Shown in pieces: positions 29,027 through 38,100 of a DNA stretch of 64,000 bases. Each line of letters opens with the position of its first letter. The stretch's first letter is position 1. Below the pieces are notes generated by a model. That model ran no database searches. It had not been told where the DNA came from and was given only the letters and a program-made list of their open reading frames with translations. The stretch comes from Planctomycetota bacterium (GTDB lineage Bacteria > Planctomycetota > Phycisphaerae > Phycisphaerales > Phycisphaeraceae), in assembly GCA_021413865.1 (NCBI GenBank), contig JAIOPN010000014.1:186001-250000 (forward strand). Direction: 5' to 3'. The translations under genes and the position numbers were made by a program.

Positions 29027-30841
29027 TTACTGGATATACCCCAGCGAGCGAAGCTGCCGGAGCGTTTCATCATCCATCGGGGCGACGCGGCTGGCGCGGG
29101 CGGCGTGGCGCGGGTCGGCGTGGCGCTTGATGTAAAGCCCCGGCCGCGACTCGTCGAAGGGCGCGAGGATCAGCGGGTCGGAGGGTGCGAGCGTGGTGTC
29201 GAGCTTCACCGGCAGAGCGCCGGGGTGCGCAGCGGCGTCGCCCATGTGTACCTCGCCAAGCCCGCGCTCGCCGTCGTGCTTGTAGTCCACCTCGATCGCC
29301 GCGTCGGGGTTTGCGGTCTGCACGAGCAGCATTTTCCGCTTCGCCCCCGGCGTGCCCGGAGCGCCGGGGTATACATGCCATGTGATCGTTCGGCCGTCGG
29401 GCGACACCTCCAGGTTGTCGCGCTCCTCGTCGAGCCCCGCGGGGATGAACATCGCCAGCGGCGAGTCCGGGCTGTGCAGCACCATCTCGTGATCGCCCTT
29501 GCCCACCGCGCGAAACGTCCAGAACCGCTCGCCACGCACCCATTGGCGGAGCGGGGCGAACAGGGCCTCGGCGGCGTGGTCGCTCGCGCTCGCGTCGCGG
29601 TCTTCGTCGGGCAATTTCCGCAGCTCGAACCGGCCATCGAAGAGCGAATAGACCGCCTTCACACCGCCCGCTGTGACGCCCAGCAGGTAGCGTCCCTCGA
29701 GCACGGCCTTGGTCTCGGACGGGATCAGGCGCGGCGCGATCTTCCCGCCTCGCCACGCCGGCGAAAGGTCCACCCCCTGGAACTGCGGGTGCGACCGGAC
29801 GCCCGCCAGCGCGAGGACCGTCGGCGCGGCGTCCATGAGCATGACGGGCGTTTCGATACGCGCCGGCTTCACGTTCGACGACGCCGGCGGGCGGACGATC
29901 AGCGCGGTGCGGATGTCGGGCTCGTCGAGCGTGGCGCCGTGGAGCGTCCAGCCGTGCTCCTCGAAACACTCGCCGTGGTCGGAAAAGATCACGATCAGGG
30001 TGTCGGGCGGGAGCGTCTCGAACAGCCGGCCGAGCTCGTGGTCCATCCATGCGATCCCCGCGTCGTAGGCGGATTTGAGGTTCTCCAGCGCGGCGGGGTC
30101 GGTGATGTTGTGCTCGGGGGTGCGGTTGGCGAAGGCGAGATCACGGGCGCCGCGCTCGTCGAGCGTGGTGTGGAATTTCTCCCTCCACGCGGGCGGGGAC
30201 TTATAAGGATCGTGGGCGTCGTAGTAGTGGAGGAAGAGGAAATAAGGTTCACCGTTTTTCGACGGGGCTTTCAGCCACTCCATCGCCCGATCCGTGAGTT
30301 GGTCGCAGGCCCCGGGCGGCGTGTCGGCCTCGAACTCACGCCAGGAGTTGAAGCCGCGGTCGAAGCCCCAGTGGGCACGCATCTGGCCGTTGTTCACGAT
30401 GGCCGCCGTCTCGTACCCCTCATCGCGCAGCACCTGCGCGAGCGTGGTCAGCTCCGGCGCGAGAACTTTATTAAGGTTGTCCACCCCATTGTCGGTCGGG
30501 AGCATCGACGTGAAGAGCGACATGTGCGACGGCAGCGTCCAGGGCGCCTGCGACCGGCACTGTTGGAAGAGCACGCCGGCGGCGGCGACGCGGTCGATGT
30601 TCGGGCTGGTCGGCTTGGCGTAGCCGTAGCAGGAGAGGTGGTCCGGGCGCACGGCGTCGATCGAGATGAGGACGATGTTGGGTTTCTTCGCGGGCTGCGT
30701 GGCGAGCCCGGTCATGCTCGGCGCGGGCGTGAGGCTCGCGATCGGCAGGGGCTCGGGGTGCGTGCGCATCCACCAGACGAGGATGGCCAGCCCCAGCACA
30801 CCCAGCGCGACGATGCCCACGACGACCGATCGCCCGTTCAC
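29027..30841 (-). CDS. Sulfatase-like hydrolase, membrane-anchored
   Basis: 604 residues from a GTG start that overlaps the stop of the upstream gene by 4 bp. An N-terminal membrane anchor (about 5-24) is followed by an alkaline-phosphatase-superfamily domain: NIVLISIDAVRPDHLSCYG with metal Asp62, the nucleophile region APWTLPSHMSLFTS and FSDHGECFEEHGW. Classical sulfatases use Cys or Ser in C/S-X-P-S-R, made into formylglycine. Here Thr102 replaces it and His follows Ser, so a Thr nucleophile is likely and the substrate could be a phosphoester or phosphonate. The C-terminus ends in LRQLRSLGYIQ. Last gene of the hydrolase operon. Confidence 0.85.
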   Translation of the reverse strand: MNGRSVVVGIVALGVLGLAILVWWMRTHPEPLPIASLTPAPSMTGLATQPAKKPNIVLISIDAVRPDHLSCYGYAKPTSPNIDRVAAAGVLFQQCRSQAPWTLPSHMSLFTSMLPTDNGVDNLNKVLAPELTTLAQVLRDEGYETAAIVNNGQMRAHWGFDRGFNSWREFEADTPPGACDQLTDRAMEWLKAPSKNGEPYFLFLHYYDAHDPYKSPPAWREKFHTTLDERGARDLAFANRTPEHNITDPAALENLKSAYDAGIAWMDHELGRLFETLPPDTLIVIFSDHGECFEEHGWTLHGATLDEPDIRTALIVRPPASSNVKPARIETPVMLMDAAPTVLALAGVRSHPQFQGVDLSPAWRGGKIAPRLIPSETKAVLEGRYLLGVTAGGVKAVYSLFDGRFELRKLPDEDRDASASDHAAEALFAPLRQWVRGERFWTFRAVGKGDHEMVLHSPDSPLAMFIPAGLDEERDNLEVSPDGRTITWHVYPGAPGTPGAKRKMLLVQTANPDAAIEVDYKHDGERGLGEVHMGDAAAHPGALPVKLDTTLAPSDPLILAPFDESRPGLYIKRHADPRHAARASRVAPMDDETLRQLRSLGYIQ

Positions 30842-32868
30842 GGCCTGTCTCCCGTCATCCGCTTCGCCAGGTAGTGATCGATCGCCGCGCCGACGTTGGC
30901 GAGCGACGCGGCGTCGAGCGACTTATCGCTGGAGAAGAAGACACCCGGCACCTCGGTGGCCTCGATGCAGTGGTCGCCGCTCCACTTCTTCGTGTTCGAC
31001 TCGGAGGTTTTTTCGGGCACGGCCCCCAGTGCGGTCTCCCACGAGGCGCGGTAGCCGCGTACATATCCGACGATCAGGTCCGGTGCCAGCGCGCCGCCCG
31101 CCTGCCGGTGCACACGCACGATAGGACGCGCGTTGGTCTCCGGATCGGTCCACTGCTCGAGCGCGTCGGCGAGGGCATCGGCCTGCGACGCGGCGTCGGA
31201 AGCCTTGACGATGCCGTGCTGCTCGCGGCCGGCGAGGTTGAGGTACACCGCGTTAAGCCCCACGGCGTAAGCGCGCGTCTTCGACCAATCGACGTCGGCC
31301 ATCAACTCGCCCGACGTGCTCTTGCCCTCCTTGAGCGCGAGCCAGCCGGTGTCGCGCAGGATGGCGTTGAGGTGCGCGGAGCGGCGGAAGGGGGCGAAGC
31401 CGTGGTCGGAGATGACGACGACCGCGCCGCGGTTGTTCATGGCGGCGACGGCGCGGCCGAGGATGGCGTCGCAGCGCTCGTAGTAGCGCGGGATGGCGTC
31501 GGCGTGGCGGCGCGTCTCGGCGTCGCCGTAGAGCGGGCTCTCCGGGTCGATCCCGCGCCAGAACATGTGCTGCACCACGTCGCTCCCCAGGAAATAGGAG
31601 AAGAGCACGCCCGAGCTGAAACCGGGCAGGTCGTGCATCAGCATGCGTTCGCTCTCGTCGGTGATGGCCTCGACCTGGGTGAGGAAGGCGTCGTCGGAAA
31701 GGACGCCGTCGTTCACCGCCTGCGTGTCGAAGGGCATGCCGCGCGTGGCGTAGAGGCCGATGGCGTCAACCAGGTCCGCCGACCAGGAGCGCGGGTGGCT
31801 CAGCGGGTACATCGAGGCGCGGGGGTCGAACTGCAGCGGCGAAACATAGAGCGAGATGTTTTTGTCGTCGACGGTGAGGAGCACGCGTGTGATCCCCTTG
31901 GCCTTCTGCAACGCCAATGCACCCATGCGGAACTCGACGCTCACCCAGTCGCTCCACCGGCCGGGCGTGAGCGGGTAGGAAACATCCTGCAAACGCAGCG
32001 TAGCGGCGGCGCGGTCGGGGGAAAGCTCAAGCTCGAAGGGCTCGCGAAGCGTGTCCGCCTCGCCGGCCCGGTAAGGCCCGGGCAGGCCGCCGCGCAGCAT
32101 TCTGCCATCAGCCGTGAGCGGCATGACCATGCCCCGCGCACCGGGGATTTTCTCGCTGGCCGTGGTGAAGTAGATGTACGTCCCCTCGGTGCCGCGCATG
32201 TCCCAGACGCCCATGCCCGCGAGGACGCGGCCGTTCACCTTCGGCGGCGGGAAGACCATCGGCAACCGGTGGGCGACGAAGCCGAGCCGCGCGACGGCGG
32301 GGCGCTCCCAGATCGGCGTGCCGGTCCAGGGGAGGGTCATGTTGCGGCGGTCGGCGATGCTCAGGTCGGGCAGGTAGGTCTTGGGGTCGCGTTTGACGAA
32401 GTCGAACACGCCGTGCGACGCGGGCGGCTCGCCGGTGATGAAGGTGGACCATGCGACGGGGCTCTGCGGGGGCTCGCTGGTGGCGAGCGGGTGGTAGAGG
32501 CCGTGTGATTTCAGGCGGGCGAAATTGGGGAGCCGGCCGTCGGCGAGGTAACGCTCGACGAGCTGCGGATCGAGGCCGTCGAACGCGAGGACGAGGACGC
32601 GCGGCGAGGTCGCGCCGGTGTTCGTGCTCGTGGGGCGCCGGAACCAGAGGAAACCCATGATCGACCCCGCGACGAGTGTGACCAGCAGCACAACGACGAA
32701 CCGCACGGCGTGGGTCCGCAGCGCGGCAAAGAGCCGAGCGCCCCACAGCCTGATCGCAGTTCCCAGCGCGGCCAGCCCGCCGAGCAGGGCGGCGAGCATC
32801 ATCCCCCACACCGGGGGCGGAAGTCCACCGGTGGGGTCGACGTACATGAGCGTGGTCACCACCGTCAC
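30838..32868 (-). CDS. Alkaline phosphatase superfamily (nucleotide pyrophosphatase-like) membrane protein
   Basis: 676 residues from a GTG start overlapping the upstream stop by 4 bp. Two N-terminal membrane segments (about 18-38 and 55-76), then a large outer domain with RVLVLAFDGLDPQLVERYL (metal Asp), the nucleophile region QSPVAWSTFITGEPPASHG, and VVVISDHGFAPFRRSAHLN. This matches the type I phosphodiesterase/nucleotide pyrophosphatase branch, which hydrolyses phosphodiesters. Substrate unknown. It is tightly coupled to the sulfatase-like gene downstream (another 4-bp overlap). Confidence 0.87.
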   Translation of the reverse strand: MTVVTTLMYVDPTGGLPPPVWGMMLAALLGGLAALGTAIRLWGARLFAALRTHAVRFVVVLLVTLVAGSIMGFLWFRRPTSTNTGATSPRVLVLAFDGLDPQLVERYLADGRLPNFARLKSHGLYHPLATSEPPQSPVAWSTFITGEPPASHGVFDFVKRDPKTYLPDLSIADRRNMTLPWTGTPIWERPAVARLGFVAHRLPMVFPPPKVNGRVLAGMGVWDMRGTEGTYIYFTTASEKIPGARGMVMPLTADGRMLRGGLPGPYRAGEADTLREPFELELSPDRAAATLRLQDVSYPLTPGRWSDWVSVEFRMGALALQKAKGITRVLLTVDDKNISLYVSPLQFDPRASMYPLSHPRSWSADLVDAIGLYATRGMPFDTQAVNDGVLSDDAFLTQVEAITDESERMLMHDLPGFSSGVLFSYFLGSDVVQHMFWRGIDPESPLYGDAETRRHADAIPRYYERCDAILGRAVAAMNNRGAVVVISDHGFAPFRRSAHLNAILRDTGWLALKEGKSTSGELMADVDWSKTRAYAVGLNAVYLNLAGREQHGIVKASDAASQADALADALEQWTDPETNARPIVRVHRQAGGALAPDLIVGYVRGYRASWETALGAVPEKTSESNTKKWSGDHCIEATEVPGVFFSSDKSLDAASLANVGAAIDHYLAKRMTGDRP

Positions 32869-33062
32869 TCCATGTATCCCAGCGACTTCATCTGTTTGAG
32901 CACCTGGTCGCGCAGGGCCTTTTCCTTGGCGGCCGTCACCTCGCGCTCGACCAGCGAGGCGACGTAGGCGTCCGCGGAGGGGAGCCCCAGTTCCTTGGCG
33001 CGTTGTGCGGCCTGTTCGTACAGGTCGGGGGGGAGTTTAATGGTGCGGCGTGGGAAGAGCAT
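32865..33062 (-). CDS. Small ribbon-helix-helix-like protein
   Basis: 65 residues. The stretch RTIKLPPDLYEQAAQRAK then SADAYVASLVEREV has the beta strand-helix-helix pattern of CopG/MetJ-type DNA-binding proteins. It ends LKQMKSLGYME, almost the same tail as the sulfatase-like protein two genes on (LRQLRSLGYIQ). The stop overlaps the next start by 4 bp. It could regulate the operon or act as an adaptor for the hydrolases; neither is shown. Confidence 0.72.
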   Translation of the reverse strand: MLFPRRTIKLPPDLYEQAAQRAKELGLPSADAYVASLVEREVTAAKEKALRDQVLKQMKSLGYME

Positions 33063-33101
33063 GGGATTGAGGAGAAGATGCTAAGCCGCGAGCGGCGGCG
33101 G

Positions 33102-33926
33102 TTAGAGGATACGGCCTTCGAGGAACGGAACCTCGAAGACCTTTTCGTGCATGACCGGCCCGTGGCCGAAGTGGTTGTTCTCGCCGAACAGCTCGCCGTG
33201 ATCGGCGGTGACGATGATGTGCGTGCCGCGCGGGCAGCGGGCGAGCAGGTCGGCGAAGAGGGCATCGACACGCTCGACGCAGCGCGACTGCTGGGAGTGC
33301 AGCTTGGCCATCGTCTGCACATCAAACGGCAGGCCGGCGGGCGCGGCGCGGGCGGCGTCGCCCATGTGCTTGAGCGTGCCGTGGACACCCGACAGCCGCG
33401 GCAGGTCGTCGCCCAGGAGATAAGGATAGTGCGTCTCGCCGAGGTTGAAGAAATGGAACGAGGGTTGGCCGGCCGTGAAGGTCATGTCGCGGATCATGCC
33501 GGCGAAGTCGGCGTGGTGCTCCATGAGGCGGTAGTCGTCGAAGTGCGTCGAGAGGAGCGTCGCCTGGTTGAGCACGGGCAATGACACACGCCCCACGGTG
33601 CGGTAACCCAGCCCCTTCAGCACGCGCGGCAGCGAGAGGTGCGGGAGGAAGCTGGTGAAGTCGATGTTCTCCACACCCAACCGCGCCGACCAGCGCGAAA
33701 ACTCGGCGCGATAGACCTCGGAGGCGACGACGCCAGCCGGGCTGGCGTGCGGCGTCAGGCCCATGAGGAAGGCGTAGTGCGACGGCGCGGTGAAGGAGGC
33801 GTAGCTCCAGCGCCGCTCGACCGGGGCGCGGTTGGCGGCGGCGAAGGCGTCGAGATTGGGCTTGGCGGCGCGGACGAAGCTGTCGTAACGGCAACTGTCG
33901 AGCACCAGCCAGACCAGCGGATTCAT
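33102..33926 (-). CDS. Sulfatase-like alkaline phosphatase superfamily protein (soluble)
   Basis: 274 residues from the ATG of MNPLVWLVLDSCRYDSF, with AGGGAG about 10 bp upstream. Metal-binding Asp10, the nucleophile region FTAPSHYAFLMG with Thr46 where a Cys or Ser is expected, and TADHGELFGENNHF near the C-terminus. It has no signal peptide, unlike the two membrane-anchored relatives downstream, and is much shorter than a full sulfatase (about 450-550 residues). First gene of the operon; 39 bp to the ribbon-helix-helix gene. Confidence 0.82.
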   Translation of the reverse strand: MNPLVWLVLDSCRYDSFVRAAKPNLDAFAAANRAPVERRWSYASFTAPSHYAFLMGLTPHASPAGVVASEVYRAEFSRWSARLGVENIDFTSFLPHLSLPRVLKGLGYRTVGRVSLPVLNQATLLSTHFDDYRLMEHHADFAGMIRDMTFTAGQPSFHFFNLGETHYPYLLGDDLPRLSGVHGTLKHMGDAARAAPAGLPFDVQTMAKLHSQQSRCVERVDALFADLLARCPRGTHIIVTADHGELFGENNHFGHGPVMHEKVFEVPFLEGRIL

Positions 33927-34045
33927 CGCGGCGTGCTCCCTGCGGGCTGCAACCGGTGAAGGATAGCGTGCGTGGCGGCGGGGCGTTTTTTCACCCGTCG
34001 CCGACTGATCTCCGGTATGCTGGTGGTCCCCGTGGGAGTTATCGC

Positions 34046-35026
34046 ATGCTACGACGACTAATGCTGGCATCGGTGGCGGCCTGGGCGATCGGCTGCACGG
34101 CGGAAAAGCCCCGGCCCCCGCTGCCCTCCCAACACACTCCGGCCGCGACGCAGGCGGGGTCATTGGACTCCGACACCCCCGCGCGCATCGACGGCCGCGT
34201 CGCCCCCACCATCCGCGCCCGCTCCAAGCGTGACTCCTACGAGGGCCGCCTCAAGCAGATCGAAGAGGCCCTCCGCCTGCGCGCCGAGGCGATCGCCAAG
34301 TTCCCCCCGCCCACGCTCGTCTGCCCGCGCGTCGCCGACGGGAGCGTCAAGCTCGACGGCGACCTGGGCGAGGCGGCGTGGCGCGACGCCCCCGTGGCCG
34401 TGATCGCGCGCGACAGCCGCACCGGGTCGCCCAGCAAAACCGAGGCACGGGTGAAGGCGGTGTGGGACTCGAACTACCTCTATTTCGCCTTCGATCTGGA
34501 TGACAAGCAGGTCGCCGCCACTCTGACCAAGCACGATGACGACCTGTGGAAAGAAGACGTGGCCGAGGTCTTCCTCGACGCCAACAACGACGAGGCCAGC
34601 TACATCGAGCTGGAGGTCAACGCGCTGGGCACGACGTACGACGGCTCGATCGCCGACTACAGGCCCGAATCGCAGTGGCGGATCGACCGCTTGAACTTCG
34701 ACATCGACGCGACGATCCACACCTTCCGCGCGCACGGCCTGAAGACCGGCATCAAGGTTGACGGCAAGATCAACGACCCCGAGGGCGACGACCGCGGCTG
34801 GACCTGCGAGATCGCCATCCCCTGGAGCGACATCGCCCGCGGCACCAACACCCAGCACGCCCCGCCGCGCGACGGCGACGTGTGGCGCGTCGGTCTCTTC
34901 CGCAACGACGTCAACCCCAAGCGCGGCAACGAGCCCGCCTCCGAAGAGTACACCGCATGGAACCCCTCCCTCACCTGGTTCCACAGGCCATGGAGCTTCG
35001 GCCGGCTGGTCTTCATCGAACGCTGA
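34046..35026 (+). CDS. Lipoprotein with CBM9-like carbohydrate-binding domain
   Basis: 326 residues from the ATG at 34046, GGGAG upstream. Signal with lipobox AWAIGC (Cys17). After a linker, a beta-sandwich domain (about 95-320) has the CBM9-like marks LDGDLGEAAWRDAP, TEARVKAVWDSNYLYFAFDLDD, EDVAEVFLDANND, GWTCEIAIPW and a closing WRVGLFRND. These domains bind xylan or other sugars at the cell surface. Followed 101 bp later by a giant secreted glycosidase-like gene, a likely partner. Confidence 0.85.
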   Translation: MLRRLMLASVAAWAIGCTAEKPRPPLPSQHTPAATQAGSLDSDTPARIDGRVAPTIRARSKRDSYEGRLKQIEEALRLRAEAIAKFPPPTLVCPRVADGSVKLDGDLGEAAWRDAPVAVIARDSRTGSPSKTEARVKAVWDSNYLYFAFDLDDKQVAATLTKHDDDLWKEDVAEVFLDANNDEASYIELEVNALGTTYDGSIADYRPESQWRIDRLNFDIDATIHTFRAHGLKTGIKVDGKINDPEGDDRGWTCEIAIPWSDIARGTNTQHAPPRDGDVWRVGLFRNDVNPKRGNEPASEEYTAWNPSLTWFHRPWSFGRLVFIER

Positions 35027-35127
35027 CCGGCTAACCCCGTACGAACCGCGGCGGCCCTGCCGCTGTATATAGGTACGCCCCCCCCCGGGCGAACAGCCCG
35101 CAATCTTCATTGAACAGAGGAATACGA

Positions 35128-38100
35128 ATGACCGGCTCAACGATGCGCACCGCGGCGATGCTCTGTCTGGGTCTCACGCTCAACGCCTTCGGCGCGGAGG
35201 CCGCGCCCAAGCCGCCCGTCGGGCGTGAGGCCGGCTGGACCGGAAACGTCGTCAAGAATCCCGGCTTCGAGGAGGACTTCGTCAACGGCCGGGGTGAGGG
35301 CCACGTCCTCTCCTTCAAAGGGGACTGGTACTACAACCAGAAAGACCTCGTGCCCGACTACTGGGCTTACAAGGGGGGCTGGTCGGTGGTGGAGAAGTCA
35401 CCGCACTCGGGCCGCCGCTGCCTGATGCTCGCCGAGGGAGCCACGGTGCTGCAGAACTACCCCGGCGCGGTGTACCAGGATGGCGGCTCCGCCTGGGCGG
35501 GCGCCACGAACGTCGCCATCAAGGCGGACAACACCAAAATCAAGCGCGCCTGGCGCGCCTCGATCTGGGTGCGCGGCGGCGCGGGCTCTATCTCGATCGG
35601 CGGCGTCAAGGCCACAGCCGTCGCCTCGCCCGAGTGGCAACTCCTCACCGTCGAACTCCCCGCTGAGAAGGCGCCGCACGGCCTGAACATGGGCGTGACC
35701 CTCACCGGCCCCGGCGAGTTCGACGACGTCGTCGTCCAGGAGCAGAAGGCCGACGACGCCAACCTCATGCCCAACTCCGGCTTTGAGGAATCCGACAAGG
35801 ATGGCCGCCCCACCGGCTGGTCCACCCAACGCAAGTACCGCGCCATCGGCCCGACCTACTACGTCTGGACCGATTGGAACCACTGGTTCCGCGAGACCCG
35901 CGGCGAGGTGCGCGTCGATCCGCTCATCTCCTTTGCAGGCAAACAATCCCTCCGCTTCGACGTTTACCCCGGCGACGAAAAATACGTCGAGAGCGACCTC
36001 ATCAATGTGAACCAGGCCGCGCCCGGCATGATCGAGGTCGGCGTCTGGGTCCGTGCCGACCGCATCATGATCTTCGACATCCGCCTCGTCGATAACGAGG
36101 GCGCGCCGATGCTGGGCGTCTATCCCATCTCCCCCGAAAACGGCGGCGGCGGTTCCTCCATGTATGGCAACGGCACGTTCGGCTGGCGCTACATCCGCAA
36201 GTTTTTCGCCACCCCGCTCAACGCCAACGCCGTCAAGGCGTTCCGCGTCCGCCTCGCCGCCCGCGGCTTCAACGCCCACACCCTCGACGACGCCGGCACG
36301 CGCAGCTACTGCTGCCAGACCGGCACGGTCTGGTGGGACAACCTGACCGTTACCGAGCGCGGCGCGAACGCGGCGGCCATGCAGGCGCGCGGCGCCAAGG
36401 TCCAGCCCGACCCCGCCTTCGATCAGGAGGGCGCGGCCGCCGACGCCGACCTCGACCTGGGCGAGCGGCTCTACGGGACCAACACGCTCGGGCTGGGTTT
36501 CACCGCGGCGAAAGAAGGCTCCTACCGCATCCGCGTCACCACGACGCTGCCCGGCGCATCCCCCGTCGTCACCGAATCCGAAAAGGTCAAGGCCAAGAAG
36601 GGTGAGCAGATCGACCTCAAGGCGGACTACAACATCACCCAGCTCGTGGGTGACCTCAAAGACCAGGGCAAGCTCCGCGTGGAGCTGCTCCGCGACAGCA
36701 AGAAGGAAGCGATCGCCGACGCCACCTATTCGTTCAACACCTGGCCGGTCGTGATCGACTTCGACGTGTCGCGCAGCTACAGCCTGCCGACGGAGAACCC
36801 GGTCACCACTTCACTGAATCTTGGCGTCGCCTCGGGCACACTCGCAAAAGTCGCCAAACTCGATCTCTTCCTCGCCGACGCGCGCGACACCTCGAAGGTC
36901 GTGCAGCCCGTCACCACCTACACCGACCTGAAACAGGCCTACGCCGAGACGCTCAAGGGCATCGCGGACAAGACGTACCCCGACAAAGAGTTCAACATGC
37001 CCACGCCCGCCACGAGCGTGGACCGCACCAACCTCATCATGCTCAAGCTCGACCTGAGCAAGCTCAAGGTGTGGCCGCACGACTACCCCGTGCGCGACAC
37101 CGTGCTCGTCGCCCGCGGCGTGGATTCCTCCGGCCAGGTGCTCTTCGAGGACAAGAGCGACCCCTTCGGCCGGATGGAGCAGACCCCCAAGCAGGACCCG
37201 ATCAAGAGCGTCGAGGTGCGCGAGGACGGCGCGATCCTCATCAACGGCGAGCCGCGTTACCTCTTCGGCGCCTCCCACCAGAACAACCGCACCAGCCACT
37301 CGCCGGCGCTCATGGAGCAACTGGGCTTCATGGGCCTGCGCCTCGAGAGCGGCATGACGCTCGAACAGATGGCCAGCATGTATTCGCAGTACGGCCGCTA
37401 CCTCATCCAGGCCAAGCCCGCCGACAAGCAGGGAAGCACCCAGCCCGTCGTCACCCTCACCGACGAGCAAAAGGCCGCGCTGACCGCCTTCGTCGCCAAG
37501 CCCGGTTCGCAGGACGGCATCGTCTCCTACAACACCGGCGGCTGGGAGGGCACGATCAACTTCAACGACCCCGCCACCGTCGCCAAGCACATTGAGACCA
37601 ATGACTTCATCCGCCAGACCACCAAGCGCCCCGTCGCCATCAGCACCGGCGGCGCCTACACCGCCTGGTGGCTCCCCGAGGCCAAGTACTACGACATCGA
37701 CCACGCCGAGACCGAGATGTGGGGCCCGATGGACTTCAACGTCATCTTCACCCCCTACATGAAGCGCGAGAAGAAAACCCCCACCGCCTGGGTCTATCTC
37801 CCACAGCTCTACGACAACACCCCCCACGAGCGCTACCGCTTCGAGACCTACGAAAACATCATCCGCGGCTCGGCGGGCGTCGAGATGATCCAGGGCATCG
37901 GCGATCCCTCCTTCAACCGCGGCCTGGACGGCGAGCTGCGCTACCTGGAAAAACCCCTCAACAGCCTCGAGAAAGCGCCGGAGGTCACGTTCGACCCCTA
38001 CATCTCCCACAAGGTCACCGAGTACAAGGACAAGACCTACATCCTCGCCACCAACTCCGGCCCGATCATCATGGGCAACTGGAAGTGGGACACGACCACC

